Shown here: positions 36,495 to 49,988 of the stretch, piece after piece | Numbering within the stretch: the stretch's first letter is position 1 | How the letters are laid out: each line of letters opens with the position of its first letter | From: Paramecium pentaurelia | Lineage: Eukaryota > Ciliophora > Oligohymenophorea > Peniculida > Parameciidae | Direction: 5' to 3' | NCBI GenBank assembly: GCA_905183005.1 | Contig: CAJJDO010000128.1 | Coordinates: 66,182 to 130,181, forward strand | Length of the DNA: 64,000 nt | Made by a program: the position numbers and the translations under genes | The notes under the pieces: model-generated | What the model was told of the DNA's origin: nothing | The model's database searches: none | Seen by the model: only the letters and a program-made list of their open reading frames with translations

Positions 36495-39405
36495 TCAATT
36501 AAAATTCCTTTTAATTTAAAAGAGTGTCCTTAATACTACTTCCAATTCGTCCTACTTTACAGGTTTTGGAAGAAATGTGGAGATCCCTACTTTTTGTCCT
36601 TCAATGAGATTTTACTAAGTATCATAAGCTGAACAAATTACTATCATTGATTATTATTATGTCAATTCATTAATCTATAATATATATATATAATTAATAT
36701 AATACTTATTTACTAGTTTAAAAACCATCAATACCTGGCATTTCAATATCCATAAATATTAATTTATAAATAGAACAATGTTCTTATAATTTAGTTTTGA
36801 CTTTATCAATTGCTTATAATCCATCAAATGCTTAATCTGCTTCAATTTAATAATGTTTAAGCATTAATTTAAGTGCTATTTAATTAAAGGGAATATCATC
36901 AACAATTAAAACATGAACACATTTATCACATAATGATATACTTTTTTGTATTGTATCTACATGTAATAAGTTTTTACATGAAGAAATGAATTTATGAGAG
37001 AAATATTCAGGACTTATAGGTAAAGATATTTATGGTTATTTAAAATTATCATTTAATTAAGGTGTATTCAAAGAAGATTCTGATTCATAAATAAAATGAT
37101 CTTAAAATTAGCTATCTTAATCTAATTTTGAATTCATTGATTTAATTAACATTCTATCATCAAATTTCTTTTCACTTAATGTATTTTAAATACCTGATTA
37201 ATTAAATCTTCCTGTTAATTAAGATACTAAATTAGATTAATATTAATCATTTGTTGTATTTAAGAAATTCTAAACTTAAAATGATACCTTTGTTCCTTAA
37301 TTTTTAATTGAACTGATTAATAATTAATTATTATTCTATTCAATTAAACCTTCTACTAATTTAGCTGCAATATTTAAACCTAATCCTGCTTTTTAAGTAA
37401 CTTATTGAGTTTTTAATCTTGCACCAAATTCCAAATTACCATTCAAACTATTTTAAATTAATGTTAATTTATCATCTTCTATTCCAATACCATTATCCTT
37501 AACTTATATTTTAAGATAAAATAATCTATTTTATTTTATAGTTAACTTAACCTTTCCTCCCTCTTTTGTATATTTGGCTGCATTATTTAATAAATTTACA
37601 AGAATCTAAAGTATCCTTTATTTATCATTACAAATAATTAAATCTCTTAAAGATTACTTAGCTTTAATACCAAATTTTATTTTTTTTTATCTCATTTATA
37701 TTTTATAGAGATTCTCTATTTCTTAAATAATCTAATTTATAGTAAATCTTGTAATACGATAAGAGAAAGAAAAAGATTAAATAGCAGCATAATCAAGTAT
37801 ATCATTAATTTGATGAATCAATAAGGTAATAGAACACATAGCAATATCAATATATTCTTATACAGTCTTTTCAATTAATTAATGTTTAATTAGATTTAAC
37901 ATATGTTAACATGAATTAAGTGGAGTTCTCAATTCATGTGAAAATGATTTTATTAGACTATGATGAATAATTTATTCATCTTTCATCTATTAATATTTAT
38001 GTTTGCTTGTAATATTCTTAATCATAATAAGTAGAACTGGAATTTCTGTATCATTATTAATTTATATATTCAATTTACTAGAGCATTTATTTTATGAAGG
38101 AAGAGATATGTATTCTTATTATTAACCAGTCATTGAAGTTGGTATGATGATTAATTTCAGTTTTTTTTAATTAATTCTATTCTACAATTCAGATTCCATT
38201 AACCATTCATATATAAATATTTATTATTAAAATGTTAATTAATCTGTTTTTGAATCTTCTTAACTATATGCTTCTCCTTTCTAATCTAATATTCCATAAT
38301 ATTTTTAAGGATAAAGCATAATATCCAAAACATCTGCTCTTCTATTTTCTTTTTATAATTTTCTTACTATTCTTTAAAGTGTATATTAATTTATTTATCT
38401 ATTTTATTTTGTGGTTTACAAAAAATTTGAAACTTCACTTTCATTATCTGACATTTTAGCATCATTAACACAAATCTTTATTTTCTCTAAAACTTAATCT
38501 CCTCCTTAACATTCTAATAATTTTTCACATTTATTATTCATATAACTGACTTATTAAAATTGATTTAATATTAAAATACCTTATGGAAATATATTGATTA
38601 AATTTTAATAAAATATGTGTAATTGTAAATCTGATTTTTCAGAAACCTTGTTATTCTTTTAAGATTTTGATAAATTTGTAAAATTAGATAATAAGCCCAA
38701 TTTTGAATCACTTTGTTAGTCTTTCATTAATATACTTTAACTTTTTAAAGGTGTTTGAATTAGTGATACTCTACTTAAGGATTTTATTAAAGATTATTAT
38801 TGATTATTAGGTGATTCCTTGTCTTCCATTATTTTCAATTATAATTCTGGTATTTTAGCATTTATTTTTGTTTTAATTTAATCGTTATTATTACTTACAT
38901 GAATTCTCTCAATTTATTAATCTGTAGTTAACAAATATTATACTAAAACAACTATTATAATTAATAAGCTTTCTAAAGAATAATAACTAAAGGTAATGAA
39001 TATTATGGATATGAGTCTTAAAATAATATAAAATGGAAGTCCTAATTTACATATCTGACTCCATTTTTAAACTGCAAATTTCAAATAAGAATTATATGTA
39101 ACAATTATTAATAAACTACTAGAGAAGATGCCTAAAGAGTAATCAATTTTTAAAAGTAATAAAGTTTCAATATACATCACGTAATAAAAGAGAGATACTA
39201 TATGCACAAATAAATACAAACCATATTTTCTTGTGATCAAAATTTATTATAAAATCCTCATTGTGACACACCCTATTTGTAAATAAAATGCAATCTAATT
39301 TATTGGTTAGATTAAATATAAAGCCAATATCATCCACCATAAACTTTAGAGAATATTGGCAATCAATATTATATTCATTGCAAATAGTTTGAATAGTTAT
39401 TTCAT
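36495..39405 (-). CDS. hybrid histidine kinase paralogue 2
   Basis: From ATG 39403-39405 (a second in-frame ATG lies at 39376-39378) to TGA 36495-36497 with one 31-nt intron in the receiver (36675-36705); 959 residues. The layout is: membrane-spanning N-terminus with LWWM, PAS-like segment (IFPQGILILNQFQQVSYMNN), H box KSFSHELRTPLNSC with His about 490, N box ILVNLLNNAAKYTKEGG, G1 KDNGIGI, G2 AGLGLNIAAKL, and receiver with IVDD, FMDIEMPG, ICSAYD and LPKP. All catalytic boxes are intact. It should autophosphorylate and pass the phosphate to its own or another receiver. The ligand is unknown. Confidence 0.93.
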
Positions 39406-39618
39406 GTAGTAATACAAATGTGTTTATTTAATATACAAATTAAATTAGTTAGAATTTTAAGAAAGATTAGTTTTTGTTTTTAGCCAAAATATTTAATTTA
39501 AGATTCAAAATTTAAGAATAAGAAGATGAAAATGTTTATTTTGAGTAAGATAATAAAACAGTTGTATTGATAATTAATAATTATTAAGTAAAAAATACAT
39601 ATAATTAATAAACTGTGT

Positions 39619-42439
39619 TCATATTTTGAATAAATACTTTTTTAAGATTTTATCTAAGTCTTTTTTATTAACAGGTTTTGGTAAGAATTCAGTTATACCA
39701 ACTTATTAAGCAAAATTATAATTTTCAAGAGTATCATATGCAGAACACATAACAATTATAGATTAGACACCATGAATTTATGAGATCTAGTTATAAACTT
39801 AGTTTTACAATTTTAGAGGTTTAAAAACCATTTTGTCCTGGCATTTCAATGTCCATAAATATTAATCTATAGAACTTGCAATGTTTTGTCAATTTTTATT
39901 TTACCATTTCAATTGCTTAGTACCCATCAAATGCAGATTCTGCTTTTATTTTAAAATGATTTAACATTTGAATGAATGCAATTTAATTAAATGGAATATC
40001 ATCAACTATTAATATTTAAGAGCAATTTTCACAATTATTGGAATTTATTTAAAAAGATAATAATGAACCTTATTTCTTTTATGTTTAAGTAAGATTTGTT
40101 TTAAAATGATAAGAACTTGTAGGAATAATCACTGAATTTGATTAATCTTCATTAATTCTTGGACTTTCTAAATGCTCTTTTACAAAAGTTGATTCATTTT
40201 AGGGATTCTCAAATTTCTACTGTAATCCTTTCATTAAAGATTAAGATAACTCTGATCTTGGAATAAGTTGGGAAGAAGAAGCTGGAGATAATATTTCAAA
40301 TCTTCCAGTAATATTACTTTATTATGGTGATAATAAACATTCTTAATTCATAATTTCTTAATTTTAAAATACAAAAGAGACTTAAGTTCCATTATTAATA
40401 CTAGAATTAATATCTAAATATGTTTTATTATATGTTAATCCTTTAACAATTTTTCCAGATATTTTCAAACCAAATCCAAGACCAGAATCATAAGATATTT
40501 TAGAAGAAGGTTTACAGAAGGTTTTTCTAATTTATTCAAGTTTATTTGATTAAATTCCAATTCCATCATCTCGAACAGAAACTTCAATCAAATTACCTTT
40601 CATTTATCTAAATGATAAATATATTTCACCAGTAGGTTTAGTAAATTTACATGAATTATTTAATAAGTTAACTAAGACTTGCATAATTCTTTGTTTGTCA
40701 TTAATAAAAAATTGATTTAATAAAATTTGATCATATTCGATTTCTAGTTTGATATTTTTATAACTTACTTGTTAATCATACAATTCTTTGATCTCTTAAA
40801 TGAGATCTTTAATACTAAATGTTGTTGTATGATAAGAAAAAGTCTTTGATTACATGGCAGCAAAATCTAAAATATCATTAATTTAATAAATTAATAATTT
40901 AATTGAACTTTATGCTGTATTTAAATATTACTGTATAAGTTCATCTTTTGAAACTTCCTTAATTAAATTAAGCATATATTAACAACTATTTAAAGGAGTT
41001 CTTAATTCATGTGAAAAAGACTTCAAAAGTGAATTATTAATTAATCTTTCCTTTTTCAATTCTCTTACTCTATTTTTATGAGTAGTATTCTTAATTAATA
41101 TAAGAAGCATAGGTTAAGGTATATCATTAGAATTTTACTTTTTTGAATTAGTCAAACCACTTTATGAGATAGCTTCTTATTAACTTAATGTCATTTAAGT
41201 TTAAACTAAAATAAATTTGAGTTTTTTTGATTGATCACATTTCTCTTTATCAATTGAACCTTCAAAACAAAAAGTATGTTCCTATAATAAGGAAGGATCA
41301 GAAAAATAAATTGATCCAGAACTACTTCTCTCTTATTCAAATGATCCATTTTATCCTAAAAATAATGGTTAGATATATTTATTTGGATTTAATAAAACAT
41401 CAAAAATGTCTAAATCTTGACTATTTTATTTATAAATTCTGATTATTTCTTCTAAAACTCTTTAAGTTAATTTACCCTTTGTTTTAGTTAAAGATTAAAC
41501 TTCATCAGGTAAATCACAATTAGCTAAACATTTTTTGATATATTCCAATACTCGTTCTTTTCCATCACATTCTAATAACTTTTCACATTTTGAACTAATA
41601 AATTGAATTTACTAAAACTTATTTAACATCAAAACTCCTTCTGGTAAAACATTGACAAGATTTTAATAGAAATTTTACAATTAAGAATCATTTCTATCAA
41701 CTATTAAATGTGAATATTAGCTTTTAAAACCTGGTTTTAGTTTAGAATGAAATGTAGGTATAGGTGCACTTTCTTCTCTATAAGAATCTTTAATGTTAAT
41801 TTAAATACTATTTCTAGGTTATGAACCTTTTTCAGGATAGAGGATCATCTTATTTGAATTTTAAGTTAGCCGCTTTTCTTACTTAACTTATGATTAATGT
41901 AAAGAAGCTGAACAATTTTATAATGATTGATCTAACTTTGGATTTGATTGTGTTGAATTTATAGAGACATTCTAATTTGAAAAATACACTAACAAAAATA
42001 AGGCCATTAAAGAGGCAGCTTCACATAATTAGATATCAAACTGTATGAATATTAAGGAGATCAATCTTATTAAGACATAAGTGGGAAATGCGAATCTTGA
42101 TAACAGGTCTAGAGTTTAATTTTTTATTAGTGTTTAGCTCTCTATATAATTTAAAAGGATGATTAAAGTGTTGATATGATTTAAATATAAATTCTTGCTT
42201 TCAAAGTTAATATTGGCCTCAGTATAGCAAACATTATTGGCTAATGTTGTTATGAGATTAAATCGGTCATGCTTCTAATGCTTTTTGAGGTACACTATAG
42301 AGGCAAGCAGCCTTGTTGTTATGCATAATGAACACAAAAAGTAATATGTGTAATTTGATGACTTTTTAATAAATAACATTTCAGCAATCCACCAGATGTT
42401 TTAAATAACTTGTAGAAGGAAAATGTATCTATGATTCAT
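39619..42439 (-). CDS. hybrid histidine kinase paralogue 3
   Basis: From ATG 42437-42439 to TGA 39619-39621 with one 22-nt intron in the receiver (39787-39808); 932 residues. The N-terminus (QVIQNIWWIAEML) has several hydrophobic helices. Next come a variable linker, H box LKSFSHELRTPLNSC (His about 477), N box VLVNLLNNSCKFTKPTG, G1 RDDGIGI, G2 SGLGFGLKISGKI, and a receiver with FMDIEMPGQNGF, MCSAYD and LPKP. Every box needed for kinase and receiver function is present. It lies head-to-tail between paralogues 2 and 4. Confidence 0.93.
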
Positions 42440-42662
42440 TATCCGGACTTATCCTAATATTGAATTTATTTTATTTAAATATGTGTTAATTCTTTACAAA
42501 TAGCAAATACAGTGTTATATACATTATTAATTAGTTAATACATATCTAATTTAATCAGACAAATTATTATTTAGATTGATTAATTTGTACTTTTTGTATA
42601 CTCTCAATTATCTTGCTTCCTTAATAAGAATCTGATTAAGTGGAGAATTAATGAAAAATATA

Positions 42663-45582
42663 TCATATCAAACTAAATTATCTGAGAATTCTTTCTAAGT
42701 CTTTTTGATGAACAGGTTTTGGAAGGAACTCAGACATACCAACCTCTTCTCCTTCTCTAAAGTTTTCTTCAGTGTCATATGCCGAACACATCACTATTTA
42801 AGTAGAGGATTATGTGATTTCAAGTATCTAATATATAAAATATATTATATACTTCTTTTGTTGCTTAAAATCCATTAATTCCTGGCATCTCAATATCCAT
42901 AAAAATCAAAGCATAAAATTAACAATGTTTTTAAGTTTGTTTCTTAACTATCTCTATTGCTTAATATCCATCATAAGCTTGATCTGCTTATATTTTATAA
43001 TGTAATAGTAATGCTTTCAGAGCAATTTAATTGAATGGAACATCATCAACTATTAAGACTTGAATACATTAAGTGCACAATTAACATGAGCGACTTTAAG
43101 TTTAAGATTTATATCTAAAATAATCTGGACTAATTGGCAATTCTATATTATAATTAGCATTATCAATTATTTCAAGTGAACTATCAGTTTAATTTGCTGG
43201 CATTAATTTATGAAATCTATTTTTTGTATTTTTTCTTTTTTTTGAAGGAGACAAATGATCAGGACTTTTTGAATTCTCTGAATATTATCTTAATATACTT
43301 TTACCTTATTCTAATTAACTAGGTTCAATTTAAGAAATCATCTATTTATAAGTATTATATTTGTTAGTATATTCTGAAATCATTGGATTTCTTATTGATT
43401 CATCTCTGAATGACATTTAGTATTCAATTTTAAAATATATTTTAGTTCCTTTGTTTTTATGTTTAGAATTGATTTCTAAAGTACCATCATTCTTTTAAAC
43501 TAATCCTTCAACTATTCTTGCTGAAATATTTAATCCTAATCCAAGACTTTTCTTTATTCTAGAACGATGAAGACTCTTCCCCATTGAACTTGTTAATACT
43601 TTTCTTAAGGTTGATAATTATTCAGTTCCAATACCTATTCCTGAATCTTTAACTTGAATCTTAATAAAGTGATTTTCATCTGGTTTAATAGAGAGTACTA
43701 TTTTACCACCTTGAGGTGTAAATTTACTTGAATTATTTAATAAATTAATTAGAACCTACATGATCCTTTATTTATCTGATCTTATGTTTAAATTCTTAAC
43801 TCTATCATCTATTTTGATATTAAATTCTATCTTCTTTGATTCCAATTAACTGTTATAAATATATTTAATTTCTTCTATTAATTCTTACAAGTTAAATAAA
43901 GTAAATCTATATTTAAAAGTATTCGATTACATAGCAGCATAATCTAAAATATCATTTATTTGATGAATAAGAAAGATAATAGAAACATGAGCTATTTCAA
44001 CATATTCCAACATTTTTTAATCCTATATTCTATCTTTAATTATCAATAGCATATCTTAACAACTATTTAATGGTGTTTTCAATTCATGAGAAAAAGATTT
44101 AAGTAAAGAATTATGAGTTTCTTTTTCTTTATTCATTTATTCAATTTTATGTTTCTTAGTAATATTCTTTATTTTGATAACAATGATAGGTTAAACTGCA
44201 TCCATTATGGTATTCTTATTAAAAAGAACCTTCTACAATGAGGGTTAAGAAAGTTAATCCTACTAAGAAGAAGTCATATAAGTTGGAATAATTATAATTC
44301 TTAACTTTTTAAGAGAGCTTCCATCTTAATTAATAATATGTTCATAAGTGACAGCATCTTTCCTTTGTATAAATGTTTCATTTATTGATTCTGATAGACT
44401 ACTTCTTTAATCATAATCATAATTTGGAGAAATTGTTTAATAAAGTGAATTTAGATATGCTTATGGATGTAAGAATGCATCGAAAATATTTAATTCTTAT
44501 TAATTATTTTGATGTTACTTAAGTATTCTTTCAAATGTTGCCTTATTCATTTAAGCCTAAGATCTAGGAGGAATTGAAACCAACGGTGATTCATCATCTT
44601 CTAATAAAGAATTTGCTAGTATGATTTTTTTGATACTTTCTAATACTTTATCGGTTCCTCTTTAACCTAGTAATTTTTCACATTTGTTATTCATAAAGGT
44701 TACTTTTTAATGTTAATTCAATATTATTACTCCTGCAGAGAATATACTGTTTATTAAATTTTAAAAGAATGTATGAAGTGGTTGATCTGTTTTATCAACA
44801 CTAGCGATTGAAATTTTTTTATTAAAACTTTTTTTTTTATGCATAAATGGAAATTAATTTTTTATATTGTCTTCAGTTGTATAAGGTTTATTATATAATG
44901 GAATACTGGAAAAGACCTCTTGTTTTTCTTATGGTTATTATGAGTAATGAGTTCTACTTTTTTTGATTGATGGTCCTAATGATTGTCTTCTAGAATCTTA
45001 TTGAACAAATGTCATAAATTGAGAATTGAAATTATGTTGATCACTTAAATTAAGTTACTTTGTAACACTTTAGTTTGCATCAGTTTTTTATATCATTAAG
45101 TCTTATGTAACAAGACATAAAAATATGAAAATAATTATACAACTTTCTAATATTGTATAATTGGAGTTAATAAATGTGATGGAAAGAGTTCTTAAAAATG
45201 AATAAATTGGAAATCCTAATCTTGATATAATTTGAATATTCTGCTATTAATCTATGTTTGCATAACAATAGTTGGCTATAATCATGACTGAGTTTGAATG
45301 ATTTACAAATGGATTATTCATGGGCATTCTTATACTGACTTCTGTATACAAACAATTTAGAAGTAATTATAAAATTTGATATAGTAATGTTTCCTTAACC
45401 CATTTCTCAAATATAATAAGAATTATCCTGATAACTATGAATGCTATAGATAGACCACAAATGAAATATTCATAAGGATCATAAAATATTAATGACCCAA
45501 TTATCCACCAAATGTTTTGTATGATTTGAGTATAAAACAGTATTTAATAATTCATAAATTAATAAAAACATAGTTGATTCAT
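42663..45582 (-). CDS. hybrid histidine kinase paralogue 4
   Basis: From ATG 45580-45582 to TGA 42663-42665 with one 25-nt intron in the receiver (42828-42852); 964 residues. The N-terminus (QIIQNIWWIIGSL) has about five membrane helices. A PAS-like segment (IFSAGVIILNQHQKVTFMNN) is followed by H box LKSFSHELKTPLNSC (His about 499), N box VLINLLNNSSKFTPQGG, G1 KDSGIGI, G2 LGLGLNISARI, and a receiver with FMDIEMPGINGF, MCSAYD and LPKP. It is intact. It is divergent from the adenylyl cyclase gene, with 277 bp between their start codons. Confidence 0.94.
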
Positions 45583-45859
45583 CTTTATAAAAAAAGGGTA
45601 AAAAAATCAATTAAGATTATAAACTATATTTTTTCTGTTTATTTGATTTCTAATATTCTGAATTATAAAATTAGCTCAAAAAATATTAATATATGTTATC
45701 TCTAAATTAAGAAATAAGTGATTCTTATATTCAGTTTGATTATATTAAAATAAATAGTATAGATATACATAATAAATGAAGATTAAGAAATGTAAAAATA
45801 ATAATTGATATAAAAATTAGAATAGAAAATGTGATAGCATATTAATAAATTAAAATTAT
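45583..45859. promoter_or_regulatory. divergent intergenic region shared by histidine kinase 4 and adenylyl cyclase
   Basis: A 277-bp AT-rich spacer between two divergent start codons. It must contain both transcription starts. I see no defined motif in it, so only its position supports the call. Confidence 0.4.
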
Positions 45860-48800
45860 ATGATAAATTAATAGAATGTGAATCTATAAAGCAATGTTAA
45901 GGTTTAATCCATATTAGGATTCATACCAGCATTAGTATTTTAGCATATTCTTGAAAATCAGATAAAAGGAATAAAACCACATGTTCCAGAAATCTAATCA
46001 TTTAAAAGTGTAATCATGTTTGCTGATATTTGTGGATTCACTAACTTAACAGAATAACTTTCTAAAATAGGTCCAGAAGGATCAGAAGTTATAGCATTTG
46101 CAATCAATAGATATATGGAATTATTGATTAAATCAATATCAAAGAGTGGAGGTGATATATTTAAATTTGCAGGAGATGCAATCATAGTTGTATGGCCACC
46201 TCCTACAGGATTAAATGATAAAGATGAGTAACTCAAAACACTATTACGTTAAGGAATATAAAGTGCATTAGATATTTAAGCTAAATTAAATGATACTTTT
46301 ATATTAGAGAACATTAAACTATCTGTTAAAATAGGATTTGGAGTAGGAGATATAAACATTTTATATGTAGGAGGAGTATTCAATAGAAATGAATTTTTAG
46401 CTACAGGTTAAGCTTTGATCTAGGCTTTCGAGAGTGAGCATTGTGCAACAAAAGGAGGTTAAGTAATAATATCTAAGGATGTATATGAAATGGTGGGATA
46501 ATATTATAATTGTTTAAAAGTGGAGGATCGTTAATCTTATTTTGTGAACTCCAATAAAGGAGCAAAAGTTTAGAACATTTCAAATGCTCTATTAATAAAG
46601 AGTAATATAAGTCCTTAATCATTTGAATCAATAAAGAGTCAATTAATAAGATATATTCCTGCTGCCTTATAATAATATATCTATGTAAGTATTCGTATAA
46701 ATTTAGGTAGATTAAGAAAAATGGAGTTCTGAATTAAGAATATTAACAATAATGTTTATTAATTTGAGTATTGATTTATCTGCAGCTCTTACTTCTAATG
46801 GGTTAAGTCATATTTAATAAGTTATAGAAACTGTATAAAAATCAATATATGCATTCTAAGGATCTCTAAACAAAATCTTAATGGATGATAAGGGATCAAC
46901 ATTAATTGTAGTATTTGGTCTACCTCCTATGGCTAAATAAGATGATCCTGCTAGAGCAGTAATGACTGCTATCACAATGAAATCAGAATTAAATGCCATT
47001 AATTGTGGATGTAAAATTGGCATTTCAACTGGGTGTACTTTTGCTGGTGTAGTCGGAACTAGTGGTTCTAGAAGAGAGTATTAAAAATATCAATTTAATC
47101 TCTAGATATTCAATAATTGGAGATGCTGTTAATCTGGCAGCAAGACTCATGTAAATAGCATGTAAAGATGATCAACATTCCATTTTACTAGATGTTGAAA
47201 CATCAAAGGAAGCTTCTTATAAAATGAATATTTCTTTTTATAGATCAGTTATGGTAAAAGGAAAAGCAGACAAAGTCAATATTTATTATCCAGAAATCAA
47301 TTTAGAGTTGAATAAAATTAGAATTCATAATCCTTTCTTTCCAAGACTTCTCGATAACTATTTATTTGATATTAATAATCTAAGATTAATTTAAAGAAGA
47401 ATTCAATTATTTCAACTTCAAAATGAATCTAATGTATTATTATAAATTTCAGGAAATTAAGGATCTGGGAAATCATATTCTGTTAAATAATGTATAGATT
47501 TATTTTAAGAGAATTTTAACTTTATATAAATTAGATTATGTTCTTTTTTGTAAAAGGAACAATAATATTTGTATGCTATTAAAATAATATTTCAACATTT
47601 CCTTAAAAAAATAGCAATCATTTTAAATAAATCATATGATATTTATTTATTCAATGAAATATTTAATTAATAAGATCAACTATTATAAATATTTGATTTT
47701 GAACCAATTAGTTAAATTTAATTATTTGATACGTAATTTAAAGATAAGAATGATTCTTTAGAAACATTAGATATTTAAATGATTAAAGAAAGCATAGACT
47801 TATTATTCAGAAAATTTCAATCTATTACCAACTATAATAAATAAATCTTCGTTTTAGATGATGGTCATAATATTGATGAAGATTCTCTAAAAATAATTAG
47901 ACATCTAATGAAACATAATTAATTTATCTTACTCATCTTTATATTTAGACATGATTATTTTGAATAATTTTAATTTCATGAATAACATTAAAATCAAATT
48001 TAAATGATTGAAGATGGATTAGATTCAATAACATCTAAATTAAATGATATAAATAATTCTGAACATATTAGTTTCAAAAATATCTCATTAAATGATTATT
48101 AGATTTTATTAAATGATTTATTCCATATCAATAAGATTAGATGTTCAAAGAATCAAGAACCATCTAATTCATTAGACAAAAACATATTGCATTATGAATA
48201 CATAAAAAATCAATTGATTTAATCAAATACTTAAGAATTCTTCTTATAAACAATCTATAGAAAAACTTAAGGGAATCCTCTCACTTTCATAACTCTTGTA
48301 TATACTTTAAATATTATTTTTAGATTGAAAAATTGTTAAAATGCAATTATATGATTGTAGACAATAAATAATAAGATGTTGTTATAGTAAATGATTCATT
48401 ATTAAATATATTGAATTTAGATGAATTTATTATATTAGAGGCTCCCTTAAATAAATTTAGACTTAATTCACCATATTTAGACAAAGTAGGATGCTTGGAG
48501 TTATTGATACTTAAAGTTGCTTCTATAATTGGAGATATCTTTGATGTACAAACACTTAACAAAATACAACCATTTAAAGAAGTCATTTAAAAAGAAAATT
48601 TAATTAAGATATTAAATAGTTTAGAAGAATTAGAAATTATAGAAACTATGGAACTAAATGATTTAAATAAGTATTACAGATTTGCTAAACCATTCCTTAG
48701 AGAAATAATCTATTAACGATTATTATTCTCTTAAAGAAGAGAATTACATAAATATTATGCTCAAGCATTATAAGAAATACCATCTTAATTTGAAATTGAT

Positions 48801-49961
48801 GAAAAATTGGAAGCTTAAAGATTAGAACATACTTGGATACTGGCTGAATAGAAGTGGAATAGTTAATCGAATATTAAACCAAGAGGATTAGAATTATCTC
48901 ATAAAGCAAAAAGATCTATAATAATTAAATCCATATAAACTAAATTAATAGCTAAAACTAATAATATAAAACTTGGTTTATTAAAAAAGAAATCAGATAA
49001 GAATGTTACTTGGGCAGAAAGATATTGTTTGATGACATAAAAAGAATTAAAGTATTATTATAGTGAATAAGATTATCAACGATAACCATAGAATGCTTTA
49101 GCAACAATAATTCTTAGTAGTATATATTAGATTGTTCCACTTAATGACAAAGAAAAAGTTAATTAAAAATATGCTTTTGAAATTAGAACTGGTAATTGGT
49201 TTAAAAAATAAAAGTTAATGTAAAGGAGAGATTTCTATTTCTCAGCAAATAGTGATGAATCAATGGAAGAATGGACTATATATATTGAATTTATGAGAGT
49301 TAAAGCAACTTATGATGAATTTGTTAATAATTTTGGAAAAATCTAATTTCCAATTGCAAATTTTAAAGAATTCTATGATATGAGTTTAGGAACAGAAATC
49401 AATAATTATTAGTAAAAGTAATCACAAAATAAAAATTCAAAATCTAGTCTAATTCAAACTTAAAAAAGAAACACTGTTTTATCTATTAATAGTTTTTTTA
49501 AATAATCTGTTGTTGAAAAGAAACAGAAATAAAATAGAGAAGAACTTAAAATATTAATTTCTAAATTTTTAAATAGAAGTTAATTATTATTATTTAGTCA
49601 TATATTTTAAAATTCAATATAAAATAGAAATCATATTATAATTGGTTAAAATACAAAGGCGATGTTAAATTTTGGATAATTTTTTATTAAAACTATTTCA
49701 GTATATTCATAATAATAATAATAATAAGAAAATGATACTATTTAAACAGAAGAATCTCCATAAACTAGACCTAGAGCAAGTGTGAATATCTCAGAATAAT
49801 TAGTATTAGAAAAATAAGCTGAATCTATATCTGATAGTATTAGAAATACAAAAAGAAAATAACCTAATGAATAGTTTTATAATAAGAGATCAAAAAGTTC
49901 AGAATTTTTAGTTTAGTTTAAAGAAAATTCAAATTTAGAATAATAATAATAACAAAGTTGA
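45860..49961 (+). CDS. soluble-type adenylyl cyclase (ADCY10-like) with C-terminal PH domain
   Basis: From ATG 45860 to TGA 49959-49961 with introns 46685-46706, 47078-47105 and 48298-48323; 1,341 residues. Cyclase domain 1 (about 50-230) has MFADICGFTNLTE and FKFAGDAIIVVW, both metal-binding Asp present. Cyclase domain 2 (about 290-470) has GSLNKILMDDKG, VVFGLPP and IIGDAVNLAARLM, but the first Asp position reads FINLSID, so it is probably the regulatory half. A P-loop ATPase follows (ISGNQGSGKSYS, about 515; IFVLDDGHNID). Near 1010-1125 a stretch RYCLMTQKELKYYYSEQ ... RRDFYFSANSDESMEEWTIYI matches a PH-domain fold pattern. The domain order to the ATPase is that of bicarbonate-responsive soluble cyclases. 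The PH domain is an addition. Confidence 0.9.
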
Positions 49962-49988
49962 GTATATTTAATATTTAAAAAAAGATAA

